DNA of 64,000 bases from Actinomycetota bacterium (GTDB lineage Bacteria; Actinomycetota; Actinomycetes; Actinomycetales; Dermatophilaceae): the NCBI GenBank assembly GCA_020160805.1, contig JAIUPO010000006.1, positions 62,001 to 126,000 on the forward strand. The letters run 5' to 3'. The notes beneath the pieces are model-generated. The model was not told where the DNA came from. It saw nothing but the letters and a program-made list of their open reading frames with translations, and searched no databases. Every line of letters begins with the position of its first letter. Positions within the stretch are counted from its first letter, which is position 1. The translations under genes were made by a program, and so were the position numbers. Below are positions 46,912 to 57,299 of the stretch, one piece after another.

Positions 46912-47732
46912 ATCGACTCCTTTGAAAAGCCGGGCCAGGCCGACCAGACATCAAGCGCGTCGATCGTGCCGGGCACATCGTGCACGCGGACGGCCCAGAC
47001 TCCCGCATCCGCGGCATACGCACTGGTCACGGCGGTCGCCGTGTCGCGCTCCAGCGGAGCCCGCGCCGGCTGCGCGCCGCGGCCGACCAGCCCGAGGAAG
47101 TGCTTGCGGGAGGTGCCGAGCAGGACTCGATGCCCCAGTCCGATGATGCTGTCCAGGCCGCGCAGCACGGCCCAGTTGTGCTCGGGTGATTTGGCGAAAC
47201 CGAGTCCCGGGTCGAGCACGATGCGCGCCTCGTCCACACCGGCCGAGGTCAGCGCCGCAACCCGCTCGAGCAATTCATCCCGCACTTGCGCGACGACATC
47301 GTCATAGACCGCTCGCGACTGCATATCGGCGCTGTGACCTCGCCAATGCATCGCCACAAAATCGGCGCCGCTGCCCGCCACAACGCCCGCCATCTCGGGA
47401 TCAGCGAGGCCGCCGGAGACATCATTGACGACCCGAGCGCCGACCGCGAGCGCCTGCGCCGCCACCTCGGCGCGCATCGTGTCCACGGACACCGCGAGCC
47501 CTTCCGCGGCGAGCGCGGAGACGACTGGCACCACCCGGCGCAGTTCCTCCGCCGCATCGGGCCGCTGGGCACCCGGACGCGTCGACTCGCCGCCCACATC
47601 GATCAGGTCCGCACCCTCGGCGGCCAGCTTACGGCCGTGCGCGACCGCCGCCCCCGCGTCAAACCAGGCACCGCCGTCGGAGAAGGAATCGGGCGTCACA
47701 TTGACCACGCCCATGACGAGCGGGCGGGTCAC
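46908..47732 (-). CDS. folP: Dihydropteroate synthase
   Basis: 274 residues from the GTG at 47730-47732. Joins p-aminobenzoate to the pterin pyrophosphate; sulfonamide target. Motifs: [69 protein letters not shown] and [11 protein letters not shown]. The GTG overlaps the folE stop (GTGA) and is the first start that keeps the whole N-terminal strand. Confidence 0.96.
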   Translation of the reverse strand: MTRPLVMGVVNVTPDSFSDGGAWFDAGAAVAHGRKLAAEGADLIDVGGESTRPGAQRPDAAEELRRVVPVVSALAAEGLAVSVDTMRAEVAAQALAVGARVVNDVSGGLADPEMAGVVAGSGADFVAMHWRGHSADMQSRAVYDDVVAQVRDELLERVAALTSAGVDEARIVLDPGLGFAKSPEHNWAVLRGLDSIIGLGHRVLLGTSRKHFLGLVGRGAQPARAPLERDTATAVTSAYAADAGVWAVRVHDVPGTIDALDVWSAWPGFSKESM

Positions 47733-48319
47733 CGATTCCCGCTCACCAACAGTGACATCGCCTCGGCGCGGGTGGTGGCGCTGCGCGCCAGGATGCCACG
47801 GACCGCCGAGGTGATCGTGCTGGCGCCGGGCTTGCGGATGCCGCGCATCGACATACACAGATGCTCGGCCTCGACGACGACGATGCACCCCAAAACATCG
47901 AGGTGCTCCACGAGCGCGTCGGCGATCTGGCCGGTCATCCGCTCCTGGACCTGGGGCCGCCGGGCATAGATATCCACCAGCCGGGCCAGCTTGGACAAGC
48001 CGGTCACCACGCCACCTTGCGGCAGGTAGCCGATGTGCGCGACGCCATGGAAGGGAAGCAAGTGGTGCTCGCAGGTGCTGTACATCTCGATATCGCGCAC
48101 GATCACCAATTCCTGGTGATCGACGGCGAACTTCTTGGCCAAGACCTCGGCCGGGTCCGCGTGCAGACCCGCAAAGCTCTCGGCATACGCCCGGGCAACG
48201 CGCGCTGGCGTGTCCTGCAGACCGTCGCGATCAGGGTCCTCGCCGATGGCGAGCAGGATCTCGCGAACCGCCGCTTCGATGCGGGGACCGTCGACCGGCG
48301 CCGGGGACAAGTCAGTCAT
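47729..48319 (-). CDS. folE: GTP cyclohydrolase I
   Basis: 196 residues; turns GTP into dihydroneopterin triphosphate, the first folate step. Zinc and active-site motifs: [46 protein letters not shown] and [19 protein letters not shown]. Starts 13 bp after the ftsH stop and overlaps folP. With folP, folBK and DUF3180 it forms one run downstream of ftsH. Confidence 0.97.
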   Translation of the reverse strand: MTDLSPAPVDGPRIEAAVREILLAIGEDPDRDGLQDTPARVARAYAESFAGLHADPAEVLAKKFAVDHQELVIVRDIEMYSTCEHHLLPFHGVAHIGYLPQGGVVTGLSKLARLVDIYARRPQVQERMTGQIADALVEHLDVLGCIVVVEAEHLCMSMRGIRKPGASTITSAVRGILARSATTRAEAMSLLVSGNR

Positions 48320-48332
48320 GGACAGCCCCGCA

Positions 48333-50450
48333 TCAGAGGTGGCCGTCAGGGTTGACCGGAGCGTCCTCGGGCGTCTCGATGACCTGCGTCGTGGGGCCGT
48401 CCTGGGCGTAGGGCGAGGCGCCGACCTGGGCTGCCCGGTCGATGGCGGCCTCCGTCGCGCGATCGCCGGCAACCGGCACGGCGCCCGCCGGCGCCCCAGA
48501 GCCGTTGAGGGCAGCCTGTTCGGCGGGGGTGAGCACGGGCGGCTTGTCGGAGAGCAAGCGGTGTTCAGAGGAGAGCCAGGTCGGGCGCATCGGTCGCTTG
48601 CGGACATCGCGGAAGACTTCGGCGATCTCCTTGGCGTTCAGCGTCTCACGCTCCAGCAACTCCAAGACCAGCCGGTCCAGGACGTCCCGGTTGTCATTCA
48701 GCGCGTGCCACGCCTCGTCATGCGCGGCCTCGATCAGCCGGCGCACCTCTTCGTCGACGATGCCGGCGACATGCTCGGAGTAGTCGCGCTGGTGGCCGTA
48801 GTCGCGGCCGAGGAAGACCTCGCCCTGGCTCTGGCCGAGCTTGATGGCGCCGACTCGCTCCGACATGCCGTATTCGGTGACCATCTTGCGGGCCATCGCC
48901 GTGGCCTTCTCGATGTCATTCGCGGCGCCCGTCGTCGGGTCGTGGAAGATGATCTCTTCGGCCACGCGGCCACCGAGGGCGTAGGCCAGCTGGTCGAGGA
49001 TCTCGTTGCGGGTGGTGCTGTATTTGTCGTCGCTCGGCAGCACCATGGTGTAGCCGAGGGCGCGCCCGCGCGGCAGGATCGTCACCTTGCTGACCGGATC
49101 GGTGTGGTTCATCGCCGCGGCCACCAGAGCGTGCCCGCCCTCGTGGTAAGCCGTGATCTTGCGCTCCTTGGCGCTCATGATCCGGGTGCGCTTCTGCGGG
49201 CCGGCCATCACCCGGTCGATCGCCTCATCGAGCGTGGCGTCGGTGATCAGGTGACCGGAGGAGCGCGCCGTGAGCAGCGCCGCCTCGTTCAGGACATTGG
49301 CCAGGTCAGCGCCGGTGAAACCGGGCGTGCGGCGGGCCACGGCGAGCAGGTCGACGCCGGGAGCCATGGGCTTGCCCTGGGCGTGCACCTCGAGAATGCG
49401 GTGGCGGCCGATCATGTCCGGCGCCTCGACCGCGATCTGCCGGTCGAAGCGGCCCGGGCGCAGCAGCGCCGGGTCAAGGATGTCGGGCCGGTTGGTCGCC
49501 GCGATGAGGATGACATTGGTCTTGACGTCGAAGCCGTCCATCTCGACCAGCAACTGGTTCAGGGTCTGCTCGCGCTCGTCGTGGCCACCGCCGAGGCCGG
49601 CGCCCCGGTGGCGACCGACGGCGTCGATCTCGTCGACGAAGACGATCGCCGGGGCGTTGGCCTTAGCCTGCTCGAAGAGGTCGCGGACCCGCGAGGCACC
49701 GACACCGACGAACATCTCGACGAAGTCGGAACCCGAAATCGAATAGAAGGGCACTCCGGCCTCGCCGGCCACCGCGCGGGCGAGCAGCGTCTTGCCGGTG
49801 CCGGGCGGGCCATACAGCAGCACGCCCTTGGGGATCTTGGCCCCGACGGCGAGGAACTTCGCCGGCTCCGCGAGGAACTCCTTGATCTCGTGCAATTCCT
49901 CGACGGCCTCATCGGCGCCGGCGACATCGGCGAAGGTGACCTTCGGGGTGTCCTTGGTGGCGAGCTTGGCCTTTGACTTGCCGAACTGCATAACGCGGGA
50001 CCCGCCGCCCTGCATCTGGCTCATCATGAACCAGAACAGGCCGATGAGAATGATCAGCGGCAGCAGCGAGAAGAGCAGCGATCCGAGCACGCTAGGGTGC
50101 TCGATGGTGTCGTTGTATGCCGTGGGCACCTTCTCATCGACCAGCTTCACCAGTCCCTCGGCCCGGGCGTCGATGAACTCGGTGCGCACCTTGGTCGCGT
50201 CGCGGACGCCGGCCGTGGAGTAGGTCTGACCGTCCTTGAGCGTCAGGTCGAGGACGTTCTCGCTGGAGAAGCGCGCCTCGGCGACCTTGCCCTCATTGAT
50301 CAAGGTGGTCGCGGCGGAGGTGTCGATCCGGGAATACCCACCATCGCCGTTCATGGAGAACATGACGACCATCAAGGTGAGCAGGGCCATGACCCACAAC
50401 AACGGGTTGCGGGCCAGCCGTTTGGCGTTGGAGGACTTCGTGTTGGCCAA
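48333..50450 (-). CDS. ftsH: ATP-dependent zinc metalloprotease FtsH
   Basis: 705 residues. Membrane-bound hexameric protease. The start is TTG at 50448-50450, preceded by AAGGAG with 9-nt spacing. TM1 [17 protein letters not shown], periplasmic domain, TM2 [23 protein letters not shown]+ with Walker A GPPGTGKT, Walker [18 protein letters not shown]; protease zinc site HEGGH and the third ligand in [10 protein letters not shown]. The C-terminal ~90 residues are Pro/Ala-rich and variable. Confidence 0.97.
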   Translation of the reverse strand: MANTKSSNAKRLARNPLLWVMALLTLMVVMFSMNGDGGYSRIDTSAATTLINEGKVAEARFSSENVLDLTLKDGQTYSTAGVRDATKVRTEFIDARAEGLVKLVDEKVPTAYNDTIEHPSVLGSLLFSLLPLIILIGLFWFMMSQMQGGGSRVMQFGKSKAKLATKDTPKVTFADVAGADEAVEELHEIKEFLAEPAKFLAVGAKIPKGVLLYGPPGTGKTLLARAVAGEAGVPFYSISGSDFVEMFVGVGASRVRDLFEQAKANAPAIVFVDEIDAVGRHRGAGLGGGHDEREQTLNQLLVEMDGFDVKTNVILIAATNRPDILDPALLRPGRFDRQIAVEAPDMIGRHRILEVHAQGKPMAPGVDLLAVARRTPGFTGADLANVLNEAALLTARSSGHLITDATLDEAIDRVMAGPQKRTRIMSAKERKITAYHEGGHALVAAAMNHTDPVSKVTILPRGRALGYTMVLPSDDKYSTTRNEILDQLAYALGGRVAEEIIFHDPTTGAANDIEKATAMARKMVTEYGMSERVGAIKLGQSQGEVFLGRDYGHQRDYSEHVAGIVDEEVRRLIEAAHDEAWHALNDNRDVLDRLVLELLERETLNAKEIAEVFRDVRKRPMRPTWLSSEHRLLSDKPPVLTPAEQAALNGSGAPAGAVPVAGDRATEAAIDRAAQVGASPYAQDGPTTQVIETPEDAPVNPDGHL

Positions 50451-50629
50451 GAGGCCGGGCTCCTTGCGGTGCTCGGTGGCGCTGTCGGGCGCCGACCGGT
50501 AACGGACGGATCGTGTTGGACGAAACTACACCGGCACACGAGAGCGCGCCGACGGGTGGTCGAGTCCGTTCATGCCAACGCACGAACGGCGCGCCATTGT
50601 TCCGCGCCTGCCGTCAATCCATCAGGTGA

Positions 50630-51181
50630 TCAGGAGTAGACGTGCGGGGCGAGCGTGCCGACGACCCGCAGGTTGCGGTATTGCTCGTCGAAGTCCAGGC
50701 CATAGCCCACGACGAACTCATTGGGGATGTCGAAGCCGACCCAGCGGCAGTCGATCTGGACCTTGGCCGCCTCGGGCTTGCGCAGCAGGGTGCAGATCTC
50801 AACCGACTTTGGCCCGCGCGATTCGAGGTTGGCCCGAATCCAGGACAGCGTCAGGCCCGAGTCGATGATGTCCTCGACGATGACGACATGCCGGCCGGTG
50901 ATATCGGTGTCGAGGTCCTTCAAGATGCGCACGACACCGGAGGATTTGGTGCCCGAGCCATAGGAACTGACCGCCATCCAGTCCATCGGCGCGCTGCCTG
51001 GCAGGGCGCGCATCAGGTCGGCCATCACCAGCACCGCACCCTTGAGCACCCCCACCAGGAGAAACTCCTCGCCGGCATAGTGGTCCCAGATCTCCTGCGC
51101 CAGCTCGGCCAGCCGCGCGTGGATCTCCTCCTCGGTGACCAGCACGCGCTCCAGATCTTTGCCCATGTGCTCCGCATCCAC
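50630..51181 (-). CDS. hpt: Hypoxanthine phosphoribosyltransferase
   Basis: 183 residues; salvages hypoxanthine/guanine with PRPP. PRPP motif VVIVEDIIDSGLTLSWI, flexible loop MAVSSYGSGTKSSGVVRILKD, LLVGVLKGAVLVMADLMRAL and C-terminal VGFDIPNEFVVGYGLDFDEQYRNL. The GTG at 51179-51181 is used; ATG at 51164-51166 is also possible. Order ftsH-hpt-tilS is well conserved in bacteria. Confidence 0.96.
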   Translation of the reverse strand: MDAEHMGKDLERVLVTEEEIHARLAELAQEIWDHYAGEEFLLVGVLKGAVLVMADLMRALPGSAPMDWMAVSSYGSGTKSSGVVRILKDLDTDITGRHVVIVEDIIDSGLTLSWIRANLESRGPKSVEICTLLRKPEAAKVQIDCRWVGFDIPNEFVVGYGLDFDEQYRNLRVVGTLAPHVYS

Positions 51182-51186
51182 GGGCT

Positions 51187-52161
51187 TTAGTTAACCCCAT
51201 AGCGCTCGACGCGCACGACCTCGCCGGTCGATCGGACGAGCAAGCCGCCGGGGACGTGGATCGGTCCTTGGCCGTGCCAGGCGGTCACCAGCCGGTCGCA
51301 TTCGTCGGTATGCCGTGAGCTCACCTGCCCCGCTGGCGCCCCCGCCGCGATCAGCAGCCGTCGCCACAGCCGGGTCCGGATGGGGTCGGGGTATGCCGTG
51401 AGCTTCCCCACCGACCACGGCGGCGCCCCCAGATGGCGGGCCGCGTCATCGGCCTGCTTATCGAGCAGGTCGGCGTCGGCGCGAACCTGCTCGGCGGTGC
51501 GGGCCAAGGCATCCCGGATGCCCGGCCCGAGGTCCGACTCCAAGTCCCGCAGTGCGCGCCGGACCCGGACGCGCGTGAAGGCGTCATCGTCATTGTGCGG
51601 GTCGCGCCACGGGGTCAGATCCAGTTCAGCGCAGGACGCCTCAGTCTGCTCCCGGGTGATCTGCAGCAGCGGGCGCCGCACCTGGCCGCGGCGCGGCGGA
51701 ATGCCGGCGAGCGAGCGCACGCCGGAGCCGCGCACGAGCCCGAGCAAGACCTGTTCGGCCTGGTCATCACGGGTATGCCCGAGCAGCACCGCCGCCGCCC
51801 CGTGCCGGTCGGCCGACGCCGCTAGCGCCTGATAGCGCACCCGGCGGGCCGCCGCTTCGGGCCCCTCCCGGCTGTCGCCGGCCACCTCGACGGGCACGAC
51901 CTCGACGGGATCGAGGCCGAGGCCACGGCATACCTCGGCCGCGGCAGCGGCGACCTGAGCCGAGCCCGCCTGCAGGCCGTGATCGACGCACACCGCCCCA
52001 GCGCGCAGGTTCTGGCGCTGCGCGACCCAGGCGAGCGCGGCGGCGAGCGCGAGGGAGTCAGCGCCGCCGGACACCCCGGCCAGCACAGACGAGCCATCCG
52101 GAAGATCATCGAGCGCGGCCCGGACGGCGCCGCGCACCGCCATACTCGCCGGCTCTTTCAT
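51187..52161 (-). CDS. tilS: tRNA(Ile)-lysidine synthase
   Basis: 324 residues; converts cytidine 34 of tRNA-Ile(CAU) to lysidine, an essential step. PP-loop SGGADSLALAAAL (about residues 30-42), VDHGLQAGSA, LGHTRDDQAEQVLLGLVRGSG and PLLQITREQTEA. It has the short actinobacterial form without the full C-terminal domain. Starts 110 bp downstream of the metalloprotease stop. Confidence 0.95.
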   Translation of the reverse strand: MKEPASMAVRGAVRAALDDLPDGSSVLAGVSGGADSLALAAALAWVAQRQNLRAGAVCVDHGLQAGSAQVAAAAAEVCRGLGLDPVEVVPVEVAGDSREGPEAAARRVRYQALAASADRHGAAAVLLGHTRDDQAEQVLLGLVRGSGVRSLAGIPPRRGQVRRPLLQITREQTEASCAELDLTPWRDPHNDDDAFTRVRVRRALRDLESDLGPGIRDALARTAEQVRADADLLDKQADDAARHLGAPPWSVGKLTAYPDPIRTRLWRRLLIAAGAPAGQVSSRHTDECDRLVTAWHGQGPIHVPGGLLVRSTGEVVRVERYGVN

Positions 52162-52271
52162 GGCCCGAGACTAAAGGCAGAGTCAGCGTCGTCGTCCACG
52201 TCGGCGGCGGACTCGGCCTGGTGCGGCGGCCGCGACGCCGGCTGTGGGAGAAAACCTGGAAGTGGGCGCTG

Positions 52272-53423
52272 TCAGCCGTGGACGCGGCGGACCCAGGCGG
52301 CGGGGTCGAGGATCTCGGCCGGCAAGGGCAGCGTCTCCGGGGAGGTCCACACGGCATTGAAGCCGTCGACGCCGATCTGGTCCATGACGCCACGAACAAA
52401 GCTGGCCCCGTCGCGATATTGCGCCATCTTGGCCTCCAGGCCGAGCAGCCGGCGCAGCAATTTGTCCGCGGCTCCGGCGCCCTTGCGGCGCTCGGTGAAC
52501 TTGGCGCGAATCTCCGTGACGCTCGGAATGACCTTCGGACCGACATCGTCCATGACGACATCGGCGTGGCCCTCGAGCAGGCTCATGATCGCCGTGACCT
52601 CGGCGATCTTGGCCCGCTGCTCGGGGGTCGCGAAAAGCTCGGCGAGTCCGCCGCCGCCGCTGCCGAGGGCCTCGGGCAACCGCTTGAGGACCTGTTGCAT
52701 CCGCTCGGCGAGTTCGCTCGGGGTCGGGGTGAGCTCGCCGGCGAGGGTGGTGGCGCGGTGGATCATGTGCTCGCGCAACCACGGAACAGCGGTGAACTGG
52801 ATCCGGTGCGTCTCCTCGTGCATACACACCCAGGCCCGGAAGTCGGCGGCGTCGACCTCCAACTCGCGCTCGACGTGCACCAGGTTCGGGGCGACGAGCA
52901 GCAGGCGCGGCGTGCCCTGGGGCGCGAGGTCGTACTGCCCGAGAACTTTGCTCGCCATGAACGCCATCAGCGCACCGGACTCGGCGCCGGTGATCTTCGC
53001 CCCAACCCCCATGCCAGGAGCCGTGGCACTCATCTTGCGGTCGGCAGCGACCTTGGCAAAGACCGGCGTCATGAGCGCTGCCATCGAGTCAATATTGAGC
53101 TCGATCCACCGCGGTCGATCCACGACGAGGGCGGGGGGCGCCATACCCGGGGCATCCATCCGGGAGGTCTCGGCGACCGGTGCCTGGGCGTCCGCCGCGG
53201 CCTGCCGGATGGCTGCGACGATGTCCGCAGCTTCGGCGGCGCTGACGGCCGGACCGGCGGACACCAGACGGCGCCCGGTGGCCTTGGCGAACTCCCAGTC
53301 GACGAAACTTTTGCCCTCGCCCGCTTCCGTGGGAATGGGCTCCTGGCCCCTGGACTCGCTCGGCGAGACGGCATCCTGCGGGTGGTCGGTCATGTCGGCT
53401 GCCCTCTCGTGCCTGGCGCTCAT
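52272..53423 (-). CDS. Zinc-dependent metalloprotease of the DUF2342 family
   Basis: 383 residues from the ATG at 53421-53423, which overlaps the dacB stop. HExxH motif in CMHEETHRIQFTAVPWLREHM (near residues 206-220), with downstream LLEGHADVVMDDVG supplying the third ligand region (EGHAD). Family TIGR03624/DUF2342, often annotated as putative hydrolase or coenzyme F420 biosynthesis-associated. Location between dacB and tilS matches Rv3626c. Substrate unknown. Confidence 0.92.
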   Translation of the reverse strand: MSARHERAADMTDHPQDAVSPSESRGQEPIPTEAGEGKSFVDWEFAKATGRRLVSAGPAVSAAEAADIVAAIRQAAADAQAPVAETSRMDAPGMAPPALVVDRPRWIELNIDSMAALMTPVFAKVAADRKMSATAPGMGVGAKITGAESGALMAFMASKVLGQYDLAPQGTPRLLLVAPNLVHVERELEVDAADFRAWVCMHEETHRIQFTAVPWLREHMIHRATTLAGELTPTPSELAERMQQVLKRLPEALGSGGGGLAELFATPEQRAKIAEVTAIMSLLEGHADVVMDDVGPKVIPSVTEIRAKFTERRKGAGAADKLLRRLLGLEAKMAQYRDGASFVRGVMDQIGVDGFNAVWTSPETLPLPAEILDPAAWVRRVHG

Positions 53424-54928
53424 CGGCACCCACACGCTGTGAGCACCGCAATGGCCCTGTCCAACGCGCCTCGGGCGGCCAGTGTTCCACTGGAGGCGGG
53501 CACCCGGTCCGCGACGACGACGAACATCAGCTGGCGGTCGTCGGCGTCCACGGTCGTCCCGACCAGCGAGGAGACCCCCGTCAAAGTGCCGGTCTTTGCG
53601 CGAACGATCCCGGCAGCGTCATGGGCCGGGCCAGTCAGGAAACGATCGTGCAAAGTGCCGTCTAGGCCGGCCACCGGCAGCCGCGCCAGCGCCTCGCCCA
53701 GCCCGGGCAGTTTGCCGCTCAAGCCGGCGGCGGTCACCTCCCCCAGCAGGTCAACCGTGGTGCTCTGGCCCGCGCTCAGGCCGGAGGTGTCTTTCAAGGT
53801 GGTCGCCGAGGTGTCGAAGCCGAGCGTGGCGAGCCGGTCCGTCACGAAGCGAGCATTGCCGGAGAACGAGCCATCGCCGCCCGCCTGGAGGGCTGCCTGC
53901 CGGGCGAGATTTTCTGTCAGGGCGTTGTCGCTCTCATCCAAGGCCAGGGCCAGGACGTCCTGGTATGCCGCCGAACGCACCTCCCCAAGCAGCGTCGCCT
54001 CCGCTGGAACCGGCTCGGCGCGGGTCGCCGGGTCGTCCGTGACCGTCACCGCGGGCCCGCTGGCCCCGAAGGCCGTCGTCAGCTCGCCGGCGAAGGCCTT
54101 GAGCACGGCAGCCGCTGGGTCAATTGGCGAGGGCACATAGGGCTTGGGGCGATCCTTCGCCAAGCCGATCATCGCGACGCTCTGCGTGAACCCCAGCGCC
54201 ACATCGCCCGGAGCCCAGCCCGGAGGGTATGCCGGGGTGTCCGGATAGCCGGGCCCCGCTGCATAGGTCATGTCCAGGCGAAGCGTGACCTTCGAGGGCG
54301 TGCCGGCTGGCAACCCGGTTGCGACCTGCTCGGCCAGATCGGCCAAACCGGCGTGGCCCGCGACCGCCTCCGGGTCACCCTTGCCCTCGGCGAGCAGGGT
54401 GTCGCCGCCCGCGACGAGGACGAGTTCGCCCGGCGCTTCGAGACGAACACTCGTCGACATCGTCTCGTGGGGGTCGAGTTCGCTGGTGATCGCCGCGGCG
54501 GCCAAGATTTTCTGCGCCGAGGCGACTACGCGGGGGGTGGCGCCGTCGCGGGCATACAACGCCTTCCCGGTCGCGACATCGCGCACGCTCACCCCGAGCG
54601 AATTCCCGAGGGCGGGGTCAGCGAAGGCCGCGTCGAGCGCGGCCTTGAGCTTGCTCTGGCTCGGCTCGGGAGCATCCGCAGCCATGGGCGCCAACAACGG
54701 CAGGGCCGAGGCGGGGCTTGGAAGAGGCACCGGCGTCGGGCTCGGCCCGGGCGTCGTCGGGGCCGGCAGCGGCGTCGGCCGGTCGAGGGTGAGGATGCCA
54801 GGCACACGGTCATACACATCCGCGGTGGCGTAACCACCCAGGGCGAGCACGGCCGCGACAAGGCCGATGATCGGTTTGCGCACCTCGCCGCCCCCTCCCG
54901 TGCGCCGGGGGCGCGCCATACGGAACAC
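53420..54928 (-). CDS. dacB: D-alanyl-D-alanine carboxypeptidase/endopeptidase (PBP4, DacB)
   Basis: About 502 residues. N-terminal membrane/signal segment KPIIGLVAAVLALGGYATAD, then a Pro-rich linker, then the peptidase S13 domain: SxxK VASAQKILA (catalytic Ser), SxN DESDNALTENLARQ, KTG RAKTGTLTGVSSL. It trims peptidoglycan peptides outside the membrane. ATG at about 54919 (MARPRRT) is a second start option. Divergent from ppa by only 38 bp. Confidence 0.95.
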   Translation of the reverse strand: MFRMARPRRTGGGGEVRKPIIGLVAAVLALGGYATADVYDRVPGILTLDRPTPLPAPTTPGPSPTPVPLPSPASALPLLAPMAADAPEPSQSKLKAALDAAFADPALGNSLGVSVRDVATGKALYARDGATPRVVASAQKILAAAAITSELDPHETMSTSVRLEAPGELVLVAGGDTLLAEGKGDPEAVAGHAGLADLAEQVATGLPAGTPSKVTLRLDMTYAAGPGYPDTPAYPPGWAPGDVALGFTQSVAMIGLAKDRPKPYVPSPIDPAAAVLKAFAGELTTAFGASGPAVTVTDDPATRAEPVPAEATLLGEVRSAAYQDVLALALDESDNALTENLARQAALQAGGDGSFSGNARFVTDRLATLGFDTSATTLKDTSGLSAGQSTTVDLLGEVTAAGLSGKLPGLGEALARLPVAGLDGTLHDRFLTGPAHDAAGIVRAKTGTLTGVSSLVGTTVDADDRQLMFVVVADRVPASSGTLAARGALDRAIAVLTACGCR

Positions 54929-54966
54929 TGTCCCCCGGAGACTAGTTCATTGACGAAGGAGGAGCC

Positions 54967-55593
54967 GTGGAGTTCGACGTGACCGTGGAGATCCCGAAGG
55001 GTGCCCGCAACAAGTACGAAGTCGACCATGAGACCGGGCGGATCCGGCTCGACCGGCTGCTGTTCACGTCGATGGCCTATCCGGCCGATTATGGCTATGT
55101 CGAGGACTCGCTCGGCGAGGACGGCGACCCGCTCGATGCGCTCATCCTGCTCGCCGAGCCGACGTGGCCCGGCTGCCTGGTGCGAGCCCGGCCGATCGGG
55201 ATGTTCCGGATGAAGGATGAGGCCGGCGGCGACGACAAGCTGCTCTGTGTCCCGGCCGGTGACCCCCGGCAGAACCACATCACCGAGTTGGAGCACGTCA
55301 GCAAGTTCGACGTCCTGGAGATCCAGCACTTTTTCGAGACCTATAAGGATCTCGAGCCCGGCAAGTCCGTCGAAGGGGCGCACTGGACCGGCCGCGAGGA
55401 GGCGGAGCAGACCGTCTTGGAGGCGATTCAGCGCGCCAAGGACGCCGGAATGACGACCGCCCGCTGGCGTATGCCGACCCACGAGTCGCGCTCGCAGGCT
55501 GACCCGGTCAGCTCCTCTGATCAGGCCCGCGAGGAATCAGCGCGCGTTGGGCGCAATCTCGCGACCAAGGAAAACCCGCTAACCGACGACTGA
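54967..55593 (+). CDS. ppa: Inorganic pyrophosphatase with C-terminal extension
   Basis: 208 residues against about 165-175 for the family. Hydrolyses pyrophosphate. Family I motifs: [46 protein letters not shown] (metal-binding aspartates) and DPRQNHI. The C-terminal ~45 residues, after [10 protein letters not shown], are polar and low in structure ([20 protein letters not shown]), an extension I cannot explain. GTG start at 54967 follows AAGGAGGA. Next to dacB, as in mycobacteria. Confidence 0.96.
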   Translation: MEFDVTVEIPKGARNKYEVDHETGRIRLDRLLFTSMAYPADYGYVEDSLGEDGDPLDALILLAEPTWPGCLVRARPIGMFRMKDEAGGDDKLLCVPAGDPRQNHITELEHVSKFDVLEIQHFFETYKDLEPGKSVEGAHWTGREEAEQTVLEAIQRAKDAGMTTARWRMPTHESRSQADPVSSSDQAREESARVGRNLATKENPLTDD

Positions 55594-55603
55594 GCCAGGC
55601 GTG

Positions 55604-55635
55604 ATGGCGGTCGGGTCAGCCGACCCGGCCGCCAT
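55604..55635. terminator. Terminator hairpin between convergent ppa and NlpC/P60 genes
   Basis: A 14-bp stem (55604-55617 with 55622-55635) with one G-T pair and an AGCC loop. It lies after the ppa stop and overlaps the last codons of the NlpC/P60 gene. Confidence 0.65.
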
Positions 55636-57049
55636 ACGGCAGCAGATCCGAGCGGTAGATCGAGGCATAGCGGACGTAGGCCCCGGTGTAGGGCGCTTCG
55701 ATCATTTGGCCGCCGCCGACATACAAGCCCATATGGTGGCTGGTCGGGCCGGAGGAGCCGAAGAAGACCAGGTCCCCAGGGGCGAGTTGGTCGATGGAGA
55801 CGCGCGAGGTCTCGGCCCACTGCGCGCCGGTGTAGTGCGAGAGATAGACCCCGGCCTGCCGCCACGCCATCATCGTCAACCCTGAACAGTCGAAGGTGTC
55901 CGGGCCCTCGGCGCCCCATTCGTAGGGCTTGCCGATTTGGGCCTGCGCGTAGGCGATGGCCGCCGCCGCGCCCGTGGCCGGAGGGGGCGGCGCGGGGGTC
56001 GAAGTGCTGGTCGATTTCGGCGTGGTGGTCGTTGAGGTCGGGGTGGTCGAGGTGCTCGTCGGGCGGGTCGTCGTCGACGTGCTGGTCGGGCGGGTCGTCG
56101 TGCTTGTCGACGTGGGCCTGGTCGAGGTGGAGGTCGACGTGGGCCGGGTGGTCGTGCTCGACGACGTCGGATGGGACGTGGAGGTGCCCGTGGGCGTCTG
56201 CGTCGTCGTGGAGCTGGAGGTATGTGTCGTCGGCGCGGGATCGGTGTCCGCCGGGGCGTTCTGCTCCGCCTGGGCCTCGGCCGCCTTGGCAATCGCGTCC
56301 AGGCGCTGCTTCTCCAATCGCGCGCTGGTGTCGCGCAAGGTCGCAAGACGCTGCGCGAGGCTGGTGCGCTGGGAGGAAAGGCGTGAGGCTTGCGCGTCGG
56401 CCATCGCGAGTTCGTCACGGGCGATCCGATCGGCACGGGCGGCCTTGTCCGATGCGGCCGCACGAGCGGTCTCGGCTGAAGCCGCTGCGCGTTCCAGGCT
56501 CTCCGCGGTGCCGCTGACCTGCAAAGCGTCGGTCAGACGGTCGTCCTGACGGGCGCCGACCAGTTCGAGGGCGCTGGCGCGGTCGATGAGTTCCTGGGGG
56601 TCGCCGGCATCGAGGATCGGCGCGAAGGTGGCGAGGGTGCCGCCTTGCTGATAGATGGCCGCCGCATAGGCGCGCAGGTCGGCACGCGCGCTCGTCGCCC
56701 CAGCGTGGGCCGCATTGGCGGCGCGGCGGGCCTCGGCTGCGGCGATGGTCGCCTGCTCAAGCTCCCACTTCGCGCCATTGGCCGCCTCGGCAAAGGCGGC
56801 AGCCCGCTGGCGCAGGCCGACGAGCGCGGCGGCGGCGGCGGCATACTGCTGATCTACCGCGGCGGCCTCCTGGCCGGCCATAGCGACATCGGCCTTCGCG
56901 TTGTCGACCTGCTCCTGGCTCGGGCCCTGGGGCTCGGCGTGGGCGGAGTATGCGGACCCCAGGACCAGCGCGCCGATGACGGCTCCCCCACCCAGCACCT
57001 GGGAGGCCCGAAGGCGGGCGCGCGGGCGCGTCGTCGGCCGGACGGGCAT
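55616..57049 (-). CDS. Secreted NlpC/P60 peptidoglycan endopeptidase (RipA-like)
   Basis: 477 residues. Signal peptide SQVLGGGAVIGALVLGSAYS, cleavage near AHA-EP; a coiled-coil domain of Ala/Arg-rich helices (about residues 40-230); a ~90-residue Ser/Thr/Pro linker with repeated TSTSTTTRP units; C-terminal NlpC/P60 with catalytic DTFDCSGLTMMAW (Cys), GDLVFFGSSGPTSHHMGLYV (His) and MIEAPYTG. It cuts stem peptides during cell separation. The linker DNA is a repeat that could change length. Possible MtrA-type boxes lie upstream. Confidence 0.95.
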   Translation of the reverse strand: MPVRPTTRPRARLRASQVLGGGAVIGALVLGSAYSAHAEPQGPSQEQVDNAKADVAMAGQEAAAVDQQYAAAAAALVGLRQRAAAFAEAANGAKWELEQATIAAAEARRAANAAHAGATSARADLRAYAAAIYQQGGTLATFAPILDAGDPQELIDRASALELVGARQDDRLTDALQVSGTAESLERAAASAETARAAASDKAARADRIARDELAMADAQASRLSSQRTSLAQRLATLRDTSARLEKQRLDAIAKAAEAQAEQNAPADTDPAPTTHTSSSTTTQTPTGTSTSHPTSSSTTTRPTSTSTSTRPTSTSTTTRPTSTSTTTRPTSTSTTPTSTTTTPKSTSTSTPAPPPPATGAAAAIAYAQAQIGKPYEWGAEGPDTFDCSGLTMMAWRQAGVYLSHYTGAQWAETSRVSIDQLAPGDLVFFGSSGPTSHHMGLYVGGGQMIEAPYTGAYVRYASIYRSDLLPYGGRVG

Positions 57050-57112
57050 GGTTCTCGCTCCTGGGGGTGGGGCATTACGCGCCAGTCAGGGTACTGACGC
57101 CTGATACCACAC

Positions 57113-57130
57113 GTCACATCCGTCACAGCA
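57113..57130. promoter_or_regulatory. Direct repeat resembling MtrA boxes upstream of NlpC/P60 gene
   Basis: GTCACATCC and GTCACAGCA follow head to tail (57113-57121, 57122-57130), matching the GTCACAgcg-type 9-bp direct repeat described for the response regulator MtrA (from memory). The site is 64-81 bp upstream of the NlpC/P60 start. A second direct repeat, ATAACGAA at 57217-57224 and 57228-57235 (11-bp period), lies farther upstream. MtrA controls rpf/rip genes in mycobacteria, so control of this gene is plausible. Confidence 0.5.
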
Positions 57131-57299
57131 AACATCCTGCTGTGCCCTCACTACGGGCGCTGATCCGGAATGACACGGATGTTTTTTCGCAGCCCAGCGG
57201 CCAGGTGACCGACGGGATAACGAAGCAATAACGAATGCGCGCGGCCGCGTTGCGCGGGCAGGTCGTGCGGCGCCTTCGGCGGCCGGAAAGGCCCGCTGA

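Noticed and set aside
57050-57299. ydaO-type c-di-AMP riboswitch before the NlpC/P60 gene
   Set aside because: The position is typical for one, but I could not find the conserved core sequences; only direct repeats and small hairpins are seen.
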